Positions 18,474-28,331 of a stretch of 64,000 bases of DNA are shown in pieces. The notes beneath the pieces are model-generated. The model searched no databases, was not told the origin of the DNA, and saw only the letters and a program-made list of their open reading frames with translations. The position numbers and the translations under genes are program-made. Source of the stretch: Burkholderia cepacia ATCC 25416 (GTDB lineage Bacteria > Pseudomonadota > Gammaproteobacteria > Burkholderiales > Burkholderiaceae); contig NZ_CP012981.1 in NCBI RefSeq assembly GCF_001411495.1, forward strand, positions 124,001 to 188,000, read 5' to 3'. Positions within the stretch are counted from its first letter, which is position 1. Each line of letters begins with the position of its first letter.

Positions 18474-20024
18474 TCACTTGGCGCGCCTTCTGAAATAAGC
18501 GTATTTGAAGCCCATCACCCACAACATACCGAAATATAGTGCAGCGAACAGCACGAGGCACGCGGCCATCAGCGCGATGCGATCGAGCGGCTGCGTACGC
18601 ATCCCGGTCCAGTCGAAGCTGATCGACAGCCAGTGCATCAGGCCCGCGAGCACGAGCGCCGCGCCGATCAGCTGCACGAAGAAGCGCAGCCAGCCCGGCG
18701 ACGGCTGGTAGATGCCGCGCTTGCGCAGCCCGAGGAACAGCAGCAGCGAGTTCAGGCACGCGCCGACGCCGATGCTCAGCGTCAGGCCCGCGTGGCCGAT
18801 CAGCGGCACGAACACGTAGTTCGAGATCTGCGTGACGATCAGCACGCCGATCGCGATTTTAACGGGCGTCTTGATGTCCTGCTTCGCATAGAAGCCCGGC
18901 GCGAGGATCTTGATCAGGATGATGCCGACGAGGCCGATCCCGTAGGTCGCGAGCGCGCGCGCGACCATCGTGACGGTATGCCCATCGAACTTGCCGTAGT
19001 TGAAGAGGGTCGCCGTGAGCGGCGTCGCGAAGAAGAACAGCGCGAGCGCGCTCGGTGCCGCGAGCAGGAACGTGACGCGCAGCCCCCAGTCGAGCAGCGC
19101 CGAATACTCGTGCGAATCGGCGTCGACGTGCGCCTTCGACAGGCTCGGCAGCAGGATCGTGCCGAGCGCGACGCCGAGCAGCGCCGTCGGGAATTCCATC
19201 AGGCGGTCGGCGTAGTTGATCCACGACACGGCGCCCTGCCCGAGCCGCGACGCGATGTTGGTGTTGATGATCAGCGACAGTTGCGCGACCGACACCGCGA
19301 ACGTCGCGGGCACCATCTTCGCGAGCACGCGCTTCACGCCCGGGTGGCGCAGCGCGCGTAGCGGGTTGAGGCCGATCAGCGGCACCATGTCGATCTTCTT
19401 CAGGCCCGGCAGCTGCACGAGGAACTGCAGCACGCCGCCGACGATGACGGCCCATGCAAGCGCGAACACCGGCACCTTCAGGTGCGGCGCGACGAACACG
19501 GCCGCGGCGATGAACGCGACGTTGAGCAGCACCGGCGCGAACGCGGGCAGCGAGAAGCTCTTGTACGTGTTCAGCACGCCGGATGCGAGCGTCGTCAACG
19601 AGATGAACACGATGTACGGGAACATGATCCGCGTCATCGTGACCGCGAGCGGGAACGCCTGCCCGTCGGTGTGCAGGCCGGACGCGACCGCGAACACAAC
19701 CCACGATGCGCCGGCGATCCCGAAGACCGACAGCACGGCAAGCGCCCACGCCAGCACCGTCGACATCGCGTCGACGAGCGCTTTCGTCGCATCGTGCCCC
19801 TGCTGGTTCTTGAACTCGGCGAGGATCGGCACGAACGCCTGCGAGAACGCGCCTTCGGCGGACAGGCGGCGCAGCAGGTTCGGGATACGGAAGGCGACGT
19901 AGAACGCGTCGGTGTATTGACTGGCGCCGAACGCACGGGCGATCAGCGTCTCGCGGGCCAGTCCGGTCACGCGCGACAGCAGCGTGAAGCCGCTGACCGT
20001 CAGCAGGGCTCGGAATAGATTCAT
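18474..20024 (-). CDS. murJ: Lipid II flippase MurJ
   Basis: Essential inner-membrane flippase of the MOP superfamily that moves lipid II to the periplasmic face for peptidoglycan synthesis. 516 residues with about 14 membrane segments. Family marks are the N-terminal SGFTLLSRVTGLARETLIARAFG (split by the membrane), FRIPNLLRRLSAEGAFSQAF, and SWINYADRLMEFPTALLGVA. The start ATG at 20024 matches the normal MNLFRALLTVSG start. The SirB1-family gene follows 8 bases downstream. It is divergent from rpsT. Confidence 0.97.
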   Translation of the reverse strand: MNLFRALLTVSGFTLLSRVTGLARETLIARAFGASQYTDAFYVAFRIPNLLRRLSAEGAFSQAFVPILAEFKNQQGHDATKALVDAMSTVLAWALAVLSVFGIAGASWVVFAVASGLHTDGQAFPLAVTMTRIMFPYIVFISLTTLASGVLNTYKSFSLPAFAPVLLNVAFIAAAVFVAPHLKVPVFALAWAVIVGGVLQFLVQLPGLKKIDMVPLIGLNPLRALRHPGVKRVLAKMVPATFAVSVAQLSLIINTNIASRLGQGAVSWINYADRLMEFPTALLGVALGTILLPSLSKAHVDADSHEYSALLDWGLRVTFLLAAPSALALFFFATPLTATLFNYGKFDGHTVTMVARALATYGIGLVGIILIKILAPGFYAKQDIKTPVKIAIGVLIVTQISNYVFVPLIGHAGLTLSIGVGACLNSLLLFLGLRKRGIYQPSPGWLRFFVQLIGAALVLAGLMHWLSISFDWTGMRTQPLDRIALMAACLVLFAALYFGMLWVMGFKYAYFRRRAK

Positions 20025-20328
20025 GGGGCGCTTATTATACGGACGTTGCGTGGCCCGGCCAGCGGCCGATGCCGAAAAGCGCGCACGCCGCCGGTGCGCC
20101 GCCCGACGGTTGTCACGTTCAACTTGCCACTCGCTTGATTTTGTTGCTATAATCGCCGGTTTCTGGGCTCGTACATGCACGGCAACTGCCGTTTTCATGT
20201 CCCGGCCTCGGTTAAAATCACCGTTTTTTTATGCGCCCCTGGGCAATCGTTCTCAGGGGACGGATCGAAAAGCAGCGCTTGGCCGTCAGGCTCCAAGCTC
20301 TGGAAACAGGACAGGATAAGGAACCGTC
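20025..20328. other. 304-base divergent region murJ/rpsT with long rpsT leader
   Basis: No gene. It holds the rpsT promoter, an untranslated leader of about 170 bases with a short stem (20236-20241 with 20254-20259), and a T-run at 20224-20230 behind a weak 4-bp stem. S20 synthesis is translationally autoregulated in E. coli, so a structured leader is plausible, but no specific element is recognised. Confidence 0.55.
20124..20153 (+). promoter_or_regulatory. Predicted sigma70-type promoter of rpsT
   Basis: -35 TTGCCA (20124-20129), an 18-bp spacer, then a perfect -10 TATAAT (20148-20153). The rpsT ATG lies 176 bases beyond the -10. Confidence 0.75.
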
Positions 20329-20601
20329 ATGGCTAACTCCGCACAAGCACGCAAGCGCGCCCGCCAGGCCGCGAAGGCAAACTCGCACAACTCGGCGCTG
20401 CGCTCGAAATTCCGTACCGCGATCAAGTCGGTTCGCAAGGCTGTTGAAGCCGGCGACCAGGCAAAGGCTGCCGAGCTGTTCAAGGCTGCCGTGAAGACGA
20501 TCGACACGATCGCCGACAAGAAGATCGTTCACAAGAACAAGGCCGCTCGCAGCAAGAGCCGCCTCGCCGCGGCCGTCAAGGGTCTGCAGGCAGCAGCGTA
20601 A
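20329..20601 (+). CDS. rpsT: 30S ribosomal protein S20
   Basis: A 90-residue, Lys/Ala/Arg-rich protein that binds 16S rRNA early in 30S assembly. [18 protein letters not shown] at the start and [18 protein letters not shown] near the C-terminus are diagnostic. It reads from its own promoter with a long leader and ends at a strong intrinsic terminator, as a single-gene unit. Confidence 0.98.
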   Translation: MANSAQARKRARQAAKANSHNSALRSKFRTAIKSVRKAVEAGDQAKAAELFKAAVKTIDTIADKKIVHKNKAARSKSRLAAAVKGLQAAA

Positions 20602-20647
20602 TTCCGGTGCGCCCGCTCACGCGGGCGTTCCTGTTTCCTGCGATCGC

Positions 20648-20675
20648 AAAAAAGCCCGCCTAGGCGGGCTTTTTT
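20648..20675. terminator. Bidirectional intrinsic terminator after rpsT
   Basis: A 13-bp stem (20648-20660 with 20663-20675) has A-run and T-run flanks. It lies between rpsT and the convergent DUF3579 gene. Confidence 0.9.
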
Positions 20676-20757
20676 GTCGCCTGTCGCCCGCGCACATCCT
20701 GCGGGCCGGCGACGTGTGCCAGGGCGGGCGCCGCATGCGCCCTCGCCCGTGCCGACA

Positions 20758-21078
20758 TCACTTCTTCGCGTCGTAGTCCGGCAGTTCGCACGCCTCGGTG
20801 ACGACGAGGTTGTTGTCCTTCGCGAAATTCAGCACGAAATCGAACGCCATCGGCTCGACGTCGCGCAGCCGGGAATCGAGGATCACGCATTTGAGGTCGC
20901 CGAGCATCGTCGGACGCACGTAGAGCGAATACTTGAGACGCGCGTTCGGCCCGCTCGCCCCCGGCCCGAAGCAGGCCATCACACCGGCCAGACGTTCCGA
21001 CCAGTCGCTCGGGCGAAACTTTTTCCCGTCTTTCGTGATGCCCTGGATGAAGAATTCGGTCGGAGGGGTTTCAGCCAT
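20758..21078 (-). CDS. DUF3579 domain protein
   Basis: A 106-residue soluble protein of the betaproteobacterial DUF3579 family (TEFFIQGITKDGKKFRPSDW then AERLAGVM-type segments, and VILDSRLRDVEPMAFDFVLNFAKDNNL). Function unknown. The start is the ATG at 21078 (MAETPPTEFF), which agrees with the family start; an in-frame ATG 20 codons upstream is less likely. It is divergent from argF, a conserved neighbourhood in Burkholderiales, but no link to arginine synthesis is shown. A perfect -10 TATAAT on this strand (complement of 21293-21298) may be its promoter. Confidence 0.85.
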   Translation of the reverse strand: MAETPPTEFFIQGITKDGKKFRPSDWSERLAGVMACFGPGASGPNARLKYSLYVRPTMLGDLKCVILDSRLRDVEPMAFDFVLNFAKDNNLVVTEACELPDYDAKK

Positions 21079-21491
21079 GTGGTTACCCAAGTGACGGCCC
21101 GGCGATGTCCAGGCAACGGCGCCTGGATACGCGAACACAAAGCTGAAACGGACGGCGGCACAAGCATTCAGATGCCCCGAAAACGAGACGTCGACGTGCG
21201 CCGCCGGCGGACTGCACCGGATTTGTGCAGCGCACGGCTTGTGTCCGGCAGAGCGCGAAGAGGCTTGCCTGCCGGGCTGGAGAAAACTTTTGGATTATAC
21301 CGCAGCGCGCCATCGCGCGTCGTCCCGACACCCCTCCTCCTGTGCCGCCCGCAGCACACGGCGATCGCGCCCCGCTTCTCTCCCCGGCTCGTCAAAGCAC
21401 AGAAAATCCTTTATGCTGCTTTGAGTTATCCACACCCGACGGCGGCGCCGTCCGGCCTTGCTGCCGGGTGCAACCCGCCGCATTTCGCTTC
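21079..21491. other. 413-base divergent region DUF3579/argF
   Basis: No convincing gene. It contains a minus-strand TATAAT (complement of 21293-21298) without a clear -35, and a perfect DnaA-box sequence TTATCCACA at 21426-21434, 57 bases before the argF ATG. No ARG-box palindrome was recognised by eye. Confidence 0.5.
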
Positions 21492-22421
21492 ATGACCGCC
21501 AAAACCATTCGTCACTACCTGCAGTTCAAGGATTTCTCGCTGGAAGACTACGAGTACGTGCTCGAACGCACGGGTATCCTGAAGCGCAAGTTCAAGAACT
21601 ACGAGACCTATCACCCGCTGCACGACCGCACGCTCGCGATGATCTTCGAGAAGAACTCGACGCGCACGCGCCTGTCGTTCGAAGCCGGGATCTTCCAGCT
21701 CGGCGGCCACGCCGTCTTCATGAGCACGCGCGACACGCAGCTCGGTCGCGGTGAACCCGTCGAGGATTCCGCGCAGGTGATCTCGCGGATGGTCGACATC
21801 ATCATGATCCGCACGTTCGAGCAGGAGATCATCCAGCGCTTCGCGGACAACTCCCGCGTGCCGGTGATCAACGGCCTGACGAACGAATACCACCCGTGCC
21901 AGGTGCTCGCCGACATCTTCACGTACTACGAGCACCGCGGCCCGATAGCCGGCAAGACCGTCGCGTGGGTCGGCGACGCGAACAACATGCTCTACACGTG
22001 GATCGAAGCCGCGCAAATCCTCGGCTTCAAGCTGCGCCTGTCCACGCCGCCCGGCTATGCGCTCGACATGAAGCTCGTGTCGCCCGACAGCGCGCCGTTC
22101 TACGAGGTGTTCGACGATCCGAACGAAGCGTGCAAGGGCGCCGATCTCGTCACCACCGACGTGTGGACGAGCATGGGCTTCGAGGCCGAGAACGAGGCCC
22201 GCAAGCAGGCATTCGCCGACTGGTGCGTCGACGAGGAGATGATGGGCCACGCGAACCCGGACGCCCTCTTCATGCACTGCCTGCCCGCGCATCGCGGCGA
22301 GGAAGTGACGGCCGGCGTGATCGACGGCCCGCAGAGCGTCGTATGGGATGAAGCGGAAAACCGCCTGCACGTGCAGAAGGCACTGATGGAGTTCCTGCTG
22401 CTCGGCCGCCTCAAGCACTGA
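21492..22421 (+). CDS. argF: Ornithine carbamoyltransferase (anabolic)
   Basis: Makes citrulline from ornithine and carbamoyl phosphate in arginine biosynthesis; cytosolic trimer. 309 residues. Carbamoyl-phosphate site KNSTRTRLSFEAG (about 50-62), MSTRDTQLGRGEPVEDSA, NEYHPCQVLAD, ornithine-binding VWTSMG, and the catalytic FMHCLPAHRGEEV. The ATG at 21492 fits the family start. Monocistronic, with its own terminator. Confidence 0.97.
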   Translation: MTAKTIRHYLQFKDFSLEDYEYVLERTGILKRKFKNYETYHPLHDRTLAMIFEKNSTRTRLSFEAGIFQLGGHAVFMSTRDTQLGRGEPVEDSAQVISRMVDIIMIRTFEQEIIQRFADNSRVPVINGLTNEYHPCQVLADIFTYYEHRGPIAGKTVAWVGDANNMLYTWIEAAQILGFKLRLSTPPGYALDMKLVSPDSAPFYEVFDDPNEACKGADLVTTDVWTSMGFEAENEARKQAFADWCVDEEMMGHANPDALFMHCLPAHRGEEVTAGVIDGPQSVVWDEAENRLHVQKALMEFLLLGRLKH

Positions 22422-22446
22422 CGCGCCGGCACCCGGCAACCCATGT

Positions 22447-22477
22447 AAAAAGCGCCGATCGACGATCGGCGCTTTTT
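22447..22477. terminator. Bidirectional intrinsic terminator argF/murB
   Basis: A 14-bp stem (22447-22460 with 22464-22477, loop GAC) has A- and T-runs at its ends. It lies between the convergent argF and murB genes. Confidence 0.92.
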
Positions 22478-22511
22478 GTTCGGGCCCGCGAAAAGCGGTG
22501 CGAAACCCCGG

Positions 22512-23561
22512 TTACAGGCAGACGGGTTCGGGCTCGAGCTCGACGCCGAAATGCGCGCGCACGTCGGCCTGGATCGCCCGCGCCAGCGCGAGCACGTCGG
22601 CGCCCGTCGCGCCGCCGCGATTGACGAGCACGAGCGCCTGGCGGTCGTGCACGGCCGCCGCGCCCAGCACGCGCCCCTTCCAGCCGCAGCGGTCGATCAG
22701 CCAGCCGGCCGCGAGCTTGACCTGGCCATCCGGCTGCGGATACGACACGATCTCGGGCGCGCGGGCGCGCAGCGCCTCGAATTGCGCGGCATCGATCACC
22801 GGATTCTTGAAGAAGCTGCCCGCGTTGCCGAGGACGAGCGGATCGGGCAGCTTCGCGCGGCGGATCGCGACGACGGCGTCGAACACGTCACGCGGCGCGG
22901 CCGCATCGGGTGCGATGCCACGGGCGTCGAGTTCGCGCGTGACGTCCGCGTAGCCGAGCCGCGGCGCCCATTGCTTCGGCAGCCGGAACGTCACCGACAC
23001 GATCGCGAACCGGCCAGCCCCTTCCCGCTTGAAGAAACTGTCGCGATAGCCGAACGCGCAGCGCGCGGCATCGAAGCGCTCGCTGCGCCCGGTCGCCAGC
23101 TCGACCGCGACCAGCGAGTCGAAATACACCTTCATCTCGAGACCGTATGCGCCGATGTTCTGGATCGGCGCGGCGCCGACCGTACCCGGAATCAGCGCGA
23201 GGTTCTCGAGGCCGGGCATCCCGTGCTCGAGCGTCCATGCGACGAATGCGTGCCAGTTCTCGCCGCCGCCGGCCTCGACGTACCACGCATCGTCGTCCTC
23301 GCGCACGACGCGGCGGCCCTTGATTTCATCGAGCAGCACGATACCGTCGAAATCGCGTGTGAACACGACGTTGCTGCCGCCGCCGAGCACGAGCCGCGGC
23401 AGGTTCGCGACGCGCGGGTCGCGATGGAGCGCCTCGAATTGCGACGCATGCGTGACGCGCGCGGCAAGGCGCGCGGTCGCGGCAATGCCGAACGTGTTGT
23501 GCGCGGCGAGCGGATGGTCGGGAAACAGCGACAGGGCGGAATCGTCAGGAGGCATCGGCAT
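22512..23561 (-). CDS. murB: UDP-N-acetylenolpyruvoylglucosamine reductase
   Basis: FAD-dependent cytosolic enzyme that reduces UDP-GlcNAc-enolpyruvate to UDP-MurNAc in peptidoglycan synthesis. 349 residues, the long (type I, E. coli-like) form. FAD-binding [10 protein letters not shown] (about 58-67), then [31 protein letters not shown] and [12 protein letters not shown] with the catalytic Ser. Two ATGs lie six bases apart at the start (23561 and 23555) and neither has a clear ribosome-binding site. It is divergent from yajQ. Confidence 0.96.
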   Translation of the reverse strand: MPMPPDDSALSLFPDHPLAAHNTFGIAATARLAARVTHASQFEALHRDPRVANLPRLVLGGGSNVVFTRDFDGIVLLDEIKGRRVVREDDDAWYVEAGGGENWHAFVAWTLEHGMPGLENLALIPGTVGAAPIQNIGAYGLEMKVYFDSLVAVELATGRSERFDAARCAFGYRDSFFKREGAGRFAIVSVTFRLPKQWAPRLGYADVTRELDARGIAPDAAAPRDVFDAVVAIRRAKLPDPLVLGNAGSFFKNPVIDAAQFEALRARAPEIVSYPQPDGQVKLAAGWLIDRCGWKGRVLGAAAVHDRQALVLVNRGGATGADVLALARAIQADVRAHFGVELEPEPVCL

Positions 23562-23698
23562 TCGCGGTCACGTCCGCCCGGGCGGCGCATGGCCGGCCTT
23601 GGGCAAACGGAGGGGCATCGGTAAAATGGCAAACAGTCCGCAATTATAGCGAGTGCCCGCGCGCGAGCCGGGCGCCCGCATCTCAAGGGAGGAATGCC

Positions 23699-24184
23699 AT
23701 GCCATCGTTCGACGTCGTTTCCGAAGCGAACATGATCGAAGTGAAGAACGCCATCGAGCAGTCGAACAAGGAAATTTCGACGCGCTTCGACTTCAAGGGC
23801 TCCGACGCGCGCGTCGAGCAGAAGGAGCGCGAGCTGACGCTGTTCGCCGATGACGATTTCAAGCTCGGCCAGGTCAAGGACGTGCTGATCGGCAAGCTGG
23901 CCAAGCGCAACGTCGACGTGCGCTTCCTCGACTACGGCAAGGTCGAGAAGATCGGCGGCGACAAGGTCAAGCAGATCGTCACCGTGAAGAAGGGCGTGAC
24001 CGGCGATCTCGCGAAGAAGATCGTGCGGCTCGTGAAGGACAGCAAGATCAAGGTGCAGGCGAGCATCCAGGGCGACGCGGTGCGCGTGTCGGGCACGAAG
24101 CGCGACGACCTGCAGAGCACGATCGCGATGCTGCGCAAGGACGTGACCGACACGCCGCTCGACTTCAACAACTTCCGCGACTGA
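23699..24184 (+). CDS. YajQ-family nucleotide-binding protein
   Basis: A 161-residue YajQ/UPF0234 protein. Two related halves are seen: [18 protein letters not shown] with STRFDFKGS at the start, and [25 protein letters not shown] near the end. Xanthomonas and Pseudomonas homologues bind c-di-GMP and act with a LysR regulator in virulence control, so a signalling role is possible. A very strong AGGGAGGAA site precedes the ATG. Monocistronic, between murB and the convergent plsY. Confidence 0.95.
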   Translation: MPSFDVVSEANMIEVKNAIEQSNKEISTRFDFKGSDARVEQKERELTLFADDDFKLGQVKDVLIGKLAKRNVDVRFLDYGKVEKIGGDKVKQIVTVKKGVTGDLAKKIVRLVKDSKIKVQASIQGDAVRVSGTKRDDLQSTIAMLRKDVTDTPLDFNNFRD

Positions 24185-24263
24185 TCGACGGACGATCCGT
24201 CACCTCATCCTGCCGGGCCCCGCACACGCGGCGCGCCCGGCGTGCGGCAAGCGCCGCGCTTTC

Positions 24264-24902
24264 TCAGGCCTTGCCGCCGTCCTGTGCGCCGCCGTCCGCG
24301 GCCGCCTTCTTCTTGTCACCGATCCGGCTCTCCTGCCCCGCCAGCAGCTTCGAAATGTTGCCGCGGTGACGCCACACGAGCAGCACGCTCATCGCGAGCA
24401 CGGCCCATGCGACCGGGTTGTGGCCCGTGCCGAACAGGAACACGTCGAACACCGGCGCGAACACGGCCGCCACCAGCGCCGCGAGCGACGAATAGCGGAA
24501 GAAGAACGCGACGATCAGCCAGGTCAGCGCGGTCGCGAGCCCGAGCACCGGGTGCACGGCGAGCAGCACGCCAGCCGCGGTCGCGACGCCCTTGCCGCCC
24601 TGGAAGCGGAAGAACACCGGATACAGGTGACCGAGGAACACGGCGATCGCGACCCATGCGACCGCGACGTCGGGCAGGCCGAAGCGGCGGGCGAGCCAGA
24701 CGGCAATCCAGCCCTTGAACGCGTCGCCGACGAGCGTCAGGATCGCGGCCTTCTTGTTGCCGCTGCGCAGCACGTTGGTCGCGCCGGGATTCTTCGACCC
24801 GTACGAACGCGGGTCGGCCAGGCCCATCGCGCCACTGACGACGACGGCGAACGACACCGAACCGATCAGGTAGGCAACGAGGGCGGCGAGCAGGATCTGC
24901 AT
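24264..24902 (-). CDS. plsY: Acyl-phosphate:glycerol-3-phosphate acyltransferase
   Basis: Inner-membrane enzyme that acylates glycerol-3-phosphate from acyl-phosphate, the first committed step of phospholipid synthesis in PlsX/PlsY bacteria. 212 residues, about five membrane segments. The three conserved loops are visible: [37 protein letters not shown], and the later [16 protein letters not shown]. The start at 24902 gives the usual short N-terminal membrane segment ([15 protein letters not shown]). The charged, Gly/Ala-rich tail is ordinary. Confidence 0.95.
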   Translation of the reverse strand: MQILLAALVAYLIGSVSFAVVVSGAMGLADPRSYGSKNPGATNVLRSGNKKAAILTLVGDAFKGWIAVWLARRFGLPDVAVAWVAIAVFLGHLYPVFFRFQGGKGVATAAGVLLAVHPVLGLATALTWLIVAFFFRYSSLAALVAAVFAPVFDVFLFGTGHNPVAWAVLAMSVLLVWRHRGNISKLLAGQESRIGDKKKAAADGGAQDGGKA

Positions 24903-25016
24903 GCGGTGGACTCTTCTTTCAACGTATCGGTAAAGGGATGGCTGCGCGGCAAGCCCGCAAGCCGAAACGGCGCCCATTCTACCGAACGGGCGCGGCCTGC
25001 CACGAAGGTGAAACCC

Positions 25017-25508
25017 TCAGTCGACACTGGCGCACTGTACGGGCTGCGCGCCGAGCAGCGACGTGAGCACGGCCGGCGCAAGACTGACGAGGTAGCCGCG
25101 GCGGCCGCCGTTCAGGTAGATCGTCGGCAGTTCGAGGATCGTCGCCTCGACGTAGACGGGCATCGTCTTGCGCGTGCCGAACGGCGACGTGCCGCCGACG
25201 AGATAGCCCGAATGGCGGTTCGCGACCTCGGGCTTGCACGGTTCGACGCGCTTCGCGCCGATCTGCCGTGCGAGGTTCTTCGTCGATACCGTGCGGTCGC
25301 CGTGCATCAGCACGATCAGCGGCTTCGCATGCTCGTCTTCCATCACGAGCGTCTTCACGACGCTGTGCTCGTCGACGCCGAGCTGGCGCGCCGATTCGCC
25401 GGTGCCGCCGTGCTCGACGTAGTCGTACGGATGCTCGCCGAACGCCACGCCGTGGCGGCGCAACAGCTGGGTGGCAGGGGTTTCGGACACGTGTCTGGAT
25501 TTGCTCAT
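25017..25508 (-). CDS. ybaK: Cys-tRNA(Pro) deacylase
   Basis: A 163-residue free-standing editing enzyme that removes cysteine mischarged on tRNA-Pro; cytosolic. YbaK/ProX fold marks: HSVVKTLVMEDE with the essential Lys, YLVGGTSPFGTRK near residue 110, and EATILELPTIYLNGGRRG. It sits downstream of nothing on its strand, is divergent from the acyl-CoA ligase, and precedes plsY. GC-rich short tandem sequence in the upstream region is not obviously functional. Confidence 0.93.
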   Translation of the reverse strand: MSKSRHVSETPATQLLRRHGVAFGEHPYDYVEHGGTGESARQLGVDEHSVVKTLVMEDEHAKPLIVLMHGDRTVSTKNLARQIGAKRVEPCKPEVANRHSGYLVGGTSPFGTRKTMPVYVEATILELPTIYLNGGRRGYLVSLAPAVLTSLLGAQPVQCASVD

Positions 25509-25769
25509 GGCGGCATTTTAATGGTGAACGACCGGCTGGCGCGCAATCGCGCCCTTGGGCCCTTGGGCCCTCGCACCCGCGCCGGCGGTATACTCGCGGC
25601 CCGTTTTCCGCCGGGCGGCCTGCTGCGTCGCCGCAGCGATTCCGTCCATCATCATTGCGGACATCGCGAAGCGCTATTGCCCGAATGGCCGATTGTGGCG
25701 CACGCGCCGTCATGGCACGATCGTTCGCCAACCTCGTCGGCCGCCGCCCGCCCCTTTTCTGGAGACGCC

Positions 25770-27332
25770 ATGTCCTCGCCCCTCCGTTCTTCCGAGCCGC
25801 TCGACGTCGATGCACTGCTCGCCGCGCTGCCCCGCCGCATCGCCGACGTGCCCGCACGCCGGGCCGCCCAGGCACCCGAGCATCCGGCGCTGATCGAGGA
25901 CGCACGCAGGCTGTCGTACGGCGACCTGTCGCAAGCCGTCAATGCGGCGGCCGCGCTGCTCGCCGGCCTCGGCGTGCAAGGCGGCGACCGCGTGATGATC
26001 GTCGCCGAAAACTGCGTCGCGCAGATCGTGCTGCTGTTCGCGGTCGCCCGCCTCGACGCGTGGGCGCTCGTGTCGAACGCGCGATTGTCGGCCGGCGAAC
26101 TCGACGCGATCGCCGCGCACGCGCACCCGAAGCTGATCGCGTTCACCACCGACGTATCGCCCGACGCACGCACGCATGCCGCGCGGCACGGCGCGACAGC
26201 TGCCGGCGCACTGCCGGTCGACATCGGCGCGTGGTCGTATCGCGTCGACGCGAGCGCGCCTGGCGAACCGGTCGCCGCCGACGGCGCCGCGCAATGCGCG
26301 GCGCTGATCTACACGACCGGCACGACCGGCACGCCGAAAGGCGTGATGCTGTCGCATCGCAACCTGCTGTTCATCGCGGCGACATCGAGCGCGCTGCGCC
26401 GCGTGTCGCCCGACGACGTCGTCTACACGGTGCTGCCCGTGTCGCACGTGTACGGGCTCGCGTCGGTCTGCCTCGGCAGCCTGTACGCGGGCGCGACGCT
26501 GCGGCTTGCGCCGCGCTTCTCGCCGGAAGCCGTGCGCGTCGCGCTCGCCGACGAAGGCGTCACGATCTTCCAGGGCGTGCCCGCGATGCACGCGAAGCTG
26601 CTCGAACACCTGCACACGCACGGCCACGCATGGCACGCACCGCGCCTGCGCTTCGCGTATTCGGGCGGCTCGCCGCTCGACACGAACCTGAAGGCACGCG
26701 TCGAGCGCCTGTATGGCGTGCCGCTGCACAACGGCTACGGAATGACCGAGAGCAGCCCGACGATCACGCAGACACCGCTCGACGCGCCACGCACCGACAG
26801 CTCGGTCGGCGTGCCGATTCCCGGTGTGGAGATGCGGATCGTCGCGCCGGACGGCACCGACGTGCCGCCCGGCGAAGTCGGCGAGATTCGCGTACGCGGG
26901 CCGAACGTGATGCTCGGCTACTACCGCAACGCGGACGCCACCCGCGCGGCCGTGTCGCCGGACGGCTGGTTGAGTACCGGCGATCTCGCGCGGCAGGAGG
27001 CGGACGGCGCGGTGACGATCGCTGGCCGCAGCAAGGAGCTGATCATCCGCTCGGGCTTCAACGTCTATCCGGTCGAAGTCGAGCAGGTGCTGAACGCGCA
27101 CCCTGACGTCGTGCAGGCGGCCGTCATCGGCCGTGCGGTCGAAGGCAACGAGGAAGTGCTCGCGTTCGTCGAACGGGTGCCCGGCGCGACCGCCGCCGAA
27201 GCGGCGCTGCACGCATGGTGCGCGGAGCGGCTCGCGCCTTACAAGCGCCCCGCGCATATCCGCGTCCTCGACGCGTTGCCGGCCGCATCGACGGGCAAGG
27301 TGCTGAAGCACAAGCTGCGCGAGCTGGTCTGA
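25770..27332 (+). CDS. Acyl-CoA synthetase (AMP-forming ligase)
   Basis: A 520-residue ANL-superfamily ligase that activates a carboxylic acid as acyl-AMP and then acyl-CoA. P-loop YTTGTTGTPKGVMLSH (about 188-203), the A5 motif YGMTESSP, A7 STGD, and the C-terminal A10 lysine in TGKVLKHKLREL. The GRSKELIIRSGFNVYPVEVE hinge region is intact. The acid cannot be told from sequence; medium-chain fatty or aromatic acids are both reasonable. GGAGA precedes the ATG at 25770. Convergent with xerD. Confidence 0.88.
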   Translation: MSSPLRSSEPLDVDALLAALPRRIADVPARRAAQAPEHPALIEDARRLSYGDLSQAVNAAAALLAGLGVQGGDRVMIVAENCVAQIVLLFAVARLDAWALVSNARLSAGELDAIAAHAHPKLIAFTTDVSPDARTHAARHGATAAGALPVDIGAWSYRVDASAPGEPVAADGAAQCAALIYTTGTTGTPKGVMLSHRNLLFIAATSSALRRVSPDDVVYTVLPVSHVYGLASVCLGSLYAGATLRLAPRFSPEAVRVALADEGVTIFQGVPAMHAKLLEHLHTHGHAWHAPRLRFAYSGGSPLDTNLKARVERLYGVPLHNGYGMTESSPTITQTPLDAPRTDSSVGVPIPGVEMRIVAPDGTDVPPGEVGEIRVRGPNVMLGYYRNADATRAAVSPDGWLSTGDLARQEADGAVTIAGRSKELIIRSGFNVYPVEVEQVLNAHPDVVQAAVIGRAVEGNEEVLAFVERVPGATAAEAALHAWCAERLAPYKRPAHIRVLDALPAASTGKVLKHKLRELV

Positions 27333-27380
27333 CGCAGGCAGGCCGGTGCGCGCACCGGAGCCTGCGCAGCGAAACGTGCG

Positions 27381-28331
27381 CTAACCGCGCGGATGGTGTT
27401 GCGCGTGCAGCGTCTTCAACCGCTCGCGCGCGACGTGCGTATAGATCTGCGTGGTCGAGATGTCGCTGTGACCGAGCAGCAATTGCACGACGCGCAGGTC
27501 GGCGCCGTGGTTCAGCAGGTGCGTCGCGAACGCGTGCCGCAGCGTGTGCGGCGACAGGTGGGCGCGCACGTCCGCGTGCTGCGCGTGACGCTTGATGATG
27601 TTCCAGAACTGCTGGCGCGTCATCCCGTCGCCGCGTGCGGTCACGAACAGCGCGTCGGCCGCGCGCGCGCCGAGCAGCGCCGGCCGCGCATCGCGCAGAT
27701 AGCGCTCGATCCAGCCGTGCGCGACTTCGCCGAACGGCACGAGCCGCTCCTTCGAGCCCTTGCCCATCACGCGCACGACGCCCTCGTTGAGCCCGACCTC
27801 GACGGTCTTCAACGTCACGAGTTCGCTCACGCGCAATCCGCTCGCATACATCAGCTCGAGCATCGTGCGATCGCGCAGGCCAAGCGGCGTGCCGATATCG
27901 GGCGCGCCGAGCAGCGCCTCGACCTGCGCCTCCGACAACGTCGACGGAAACCGGGCCGCCTGTTTCGCGGACGAGATCCGCAGCGTCGGGTCGGCGCTCG
28001 CGCGATGCTCGCGCACGGCCCAGCCGTAATAGCGCCGGAACACGGACAGCCGCCGGTTCGACGACGTCGCCTTGCCGTCGCTGCGCGCGGCGATGTAGCC
28101 CGTCACCATCGCTTCGTCGACCGAATCGAGCGACGTGTCGTGGGTCGCGGCCAGCCATTGGGAAAACAGCACCAGATCACGCCGGTAAGCATCGAGCGTG
28201 TTGCGTGCGAGCCCGTGCTCGAGCCACAGCGCATCGCAAAACACGTCGATCGATGCGCGGCTCGCGAGCAGCGCGGGGGACGCCGCGGCGGCATCGCCGT
28301 CGGCTTCGGGGGAAATCAGCGATTCACTCAT
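27381..28331 (-). CDS. xerD: Site-specific tyrosine recombinase XerD
   Basis: Works with XerC at dif to resolve chromosome dimers at division. 316 residues: a SAM-like N-terminal core-binding domain (about 20-115) and a catalytic domain. Catalytic residues are all present: Arg in ASGLRVSELV, Lys in GKGSKERLVPFG, His and Arg in HTLRHAFATHLL, His in LLGHSDI, and Tyr in IYTHV. The start codon shares one base with the stop of ogt (TGATG), so the two are translationally coupled. Confidence 0.95.
   Translation of the reverse strand: MSESLISPEADGDAAAASPALLASRASIDVFCDALWLEHGLARNTLDAYRRDLVLFSQWLAATHDTSLDSVDEAMVTGYIAARSDGKATSSNRRLSVFRRYYGWAVREHRASADPTLRISSAKQAARFPSTLSEAQVEALLGAPDIGTPLGLRDRTMLELMYASGLRVSELVTLKTVEVGLNEGVVRVMGKGSKERLVPFGEVAHGWIERYLRDARPALLGARAADALFVTARGDGMTRQQFWNIIKRHAQHADVRAHLSPHTLRHAFATHLLNHGADLRVVQLLLGHSDISTTQIYTHVARERLKTLHAQHHPRG

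Noticed and set aside
25550..25573. Short tandem GGGCCCTT-like repeat upstream of the acyl-CoA ligase
   Set aside because: Only two to three imperfect 8-base units; too short to call a functional repeat.
24366..25769. Upstream extension of the acyl-CoA ligase frame
   Set aside because: It runs antisense to plsY and ybaK; the ATG at 25770 has a good ribosome-binding site and gives the usual ligase start.
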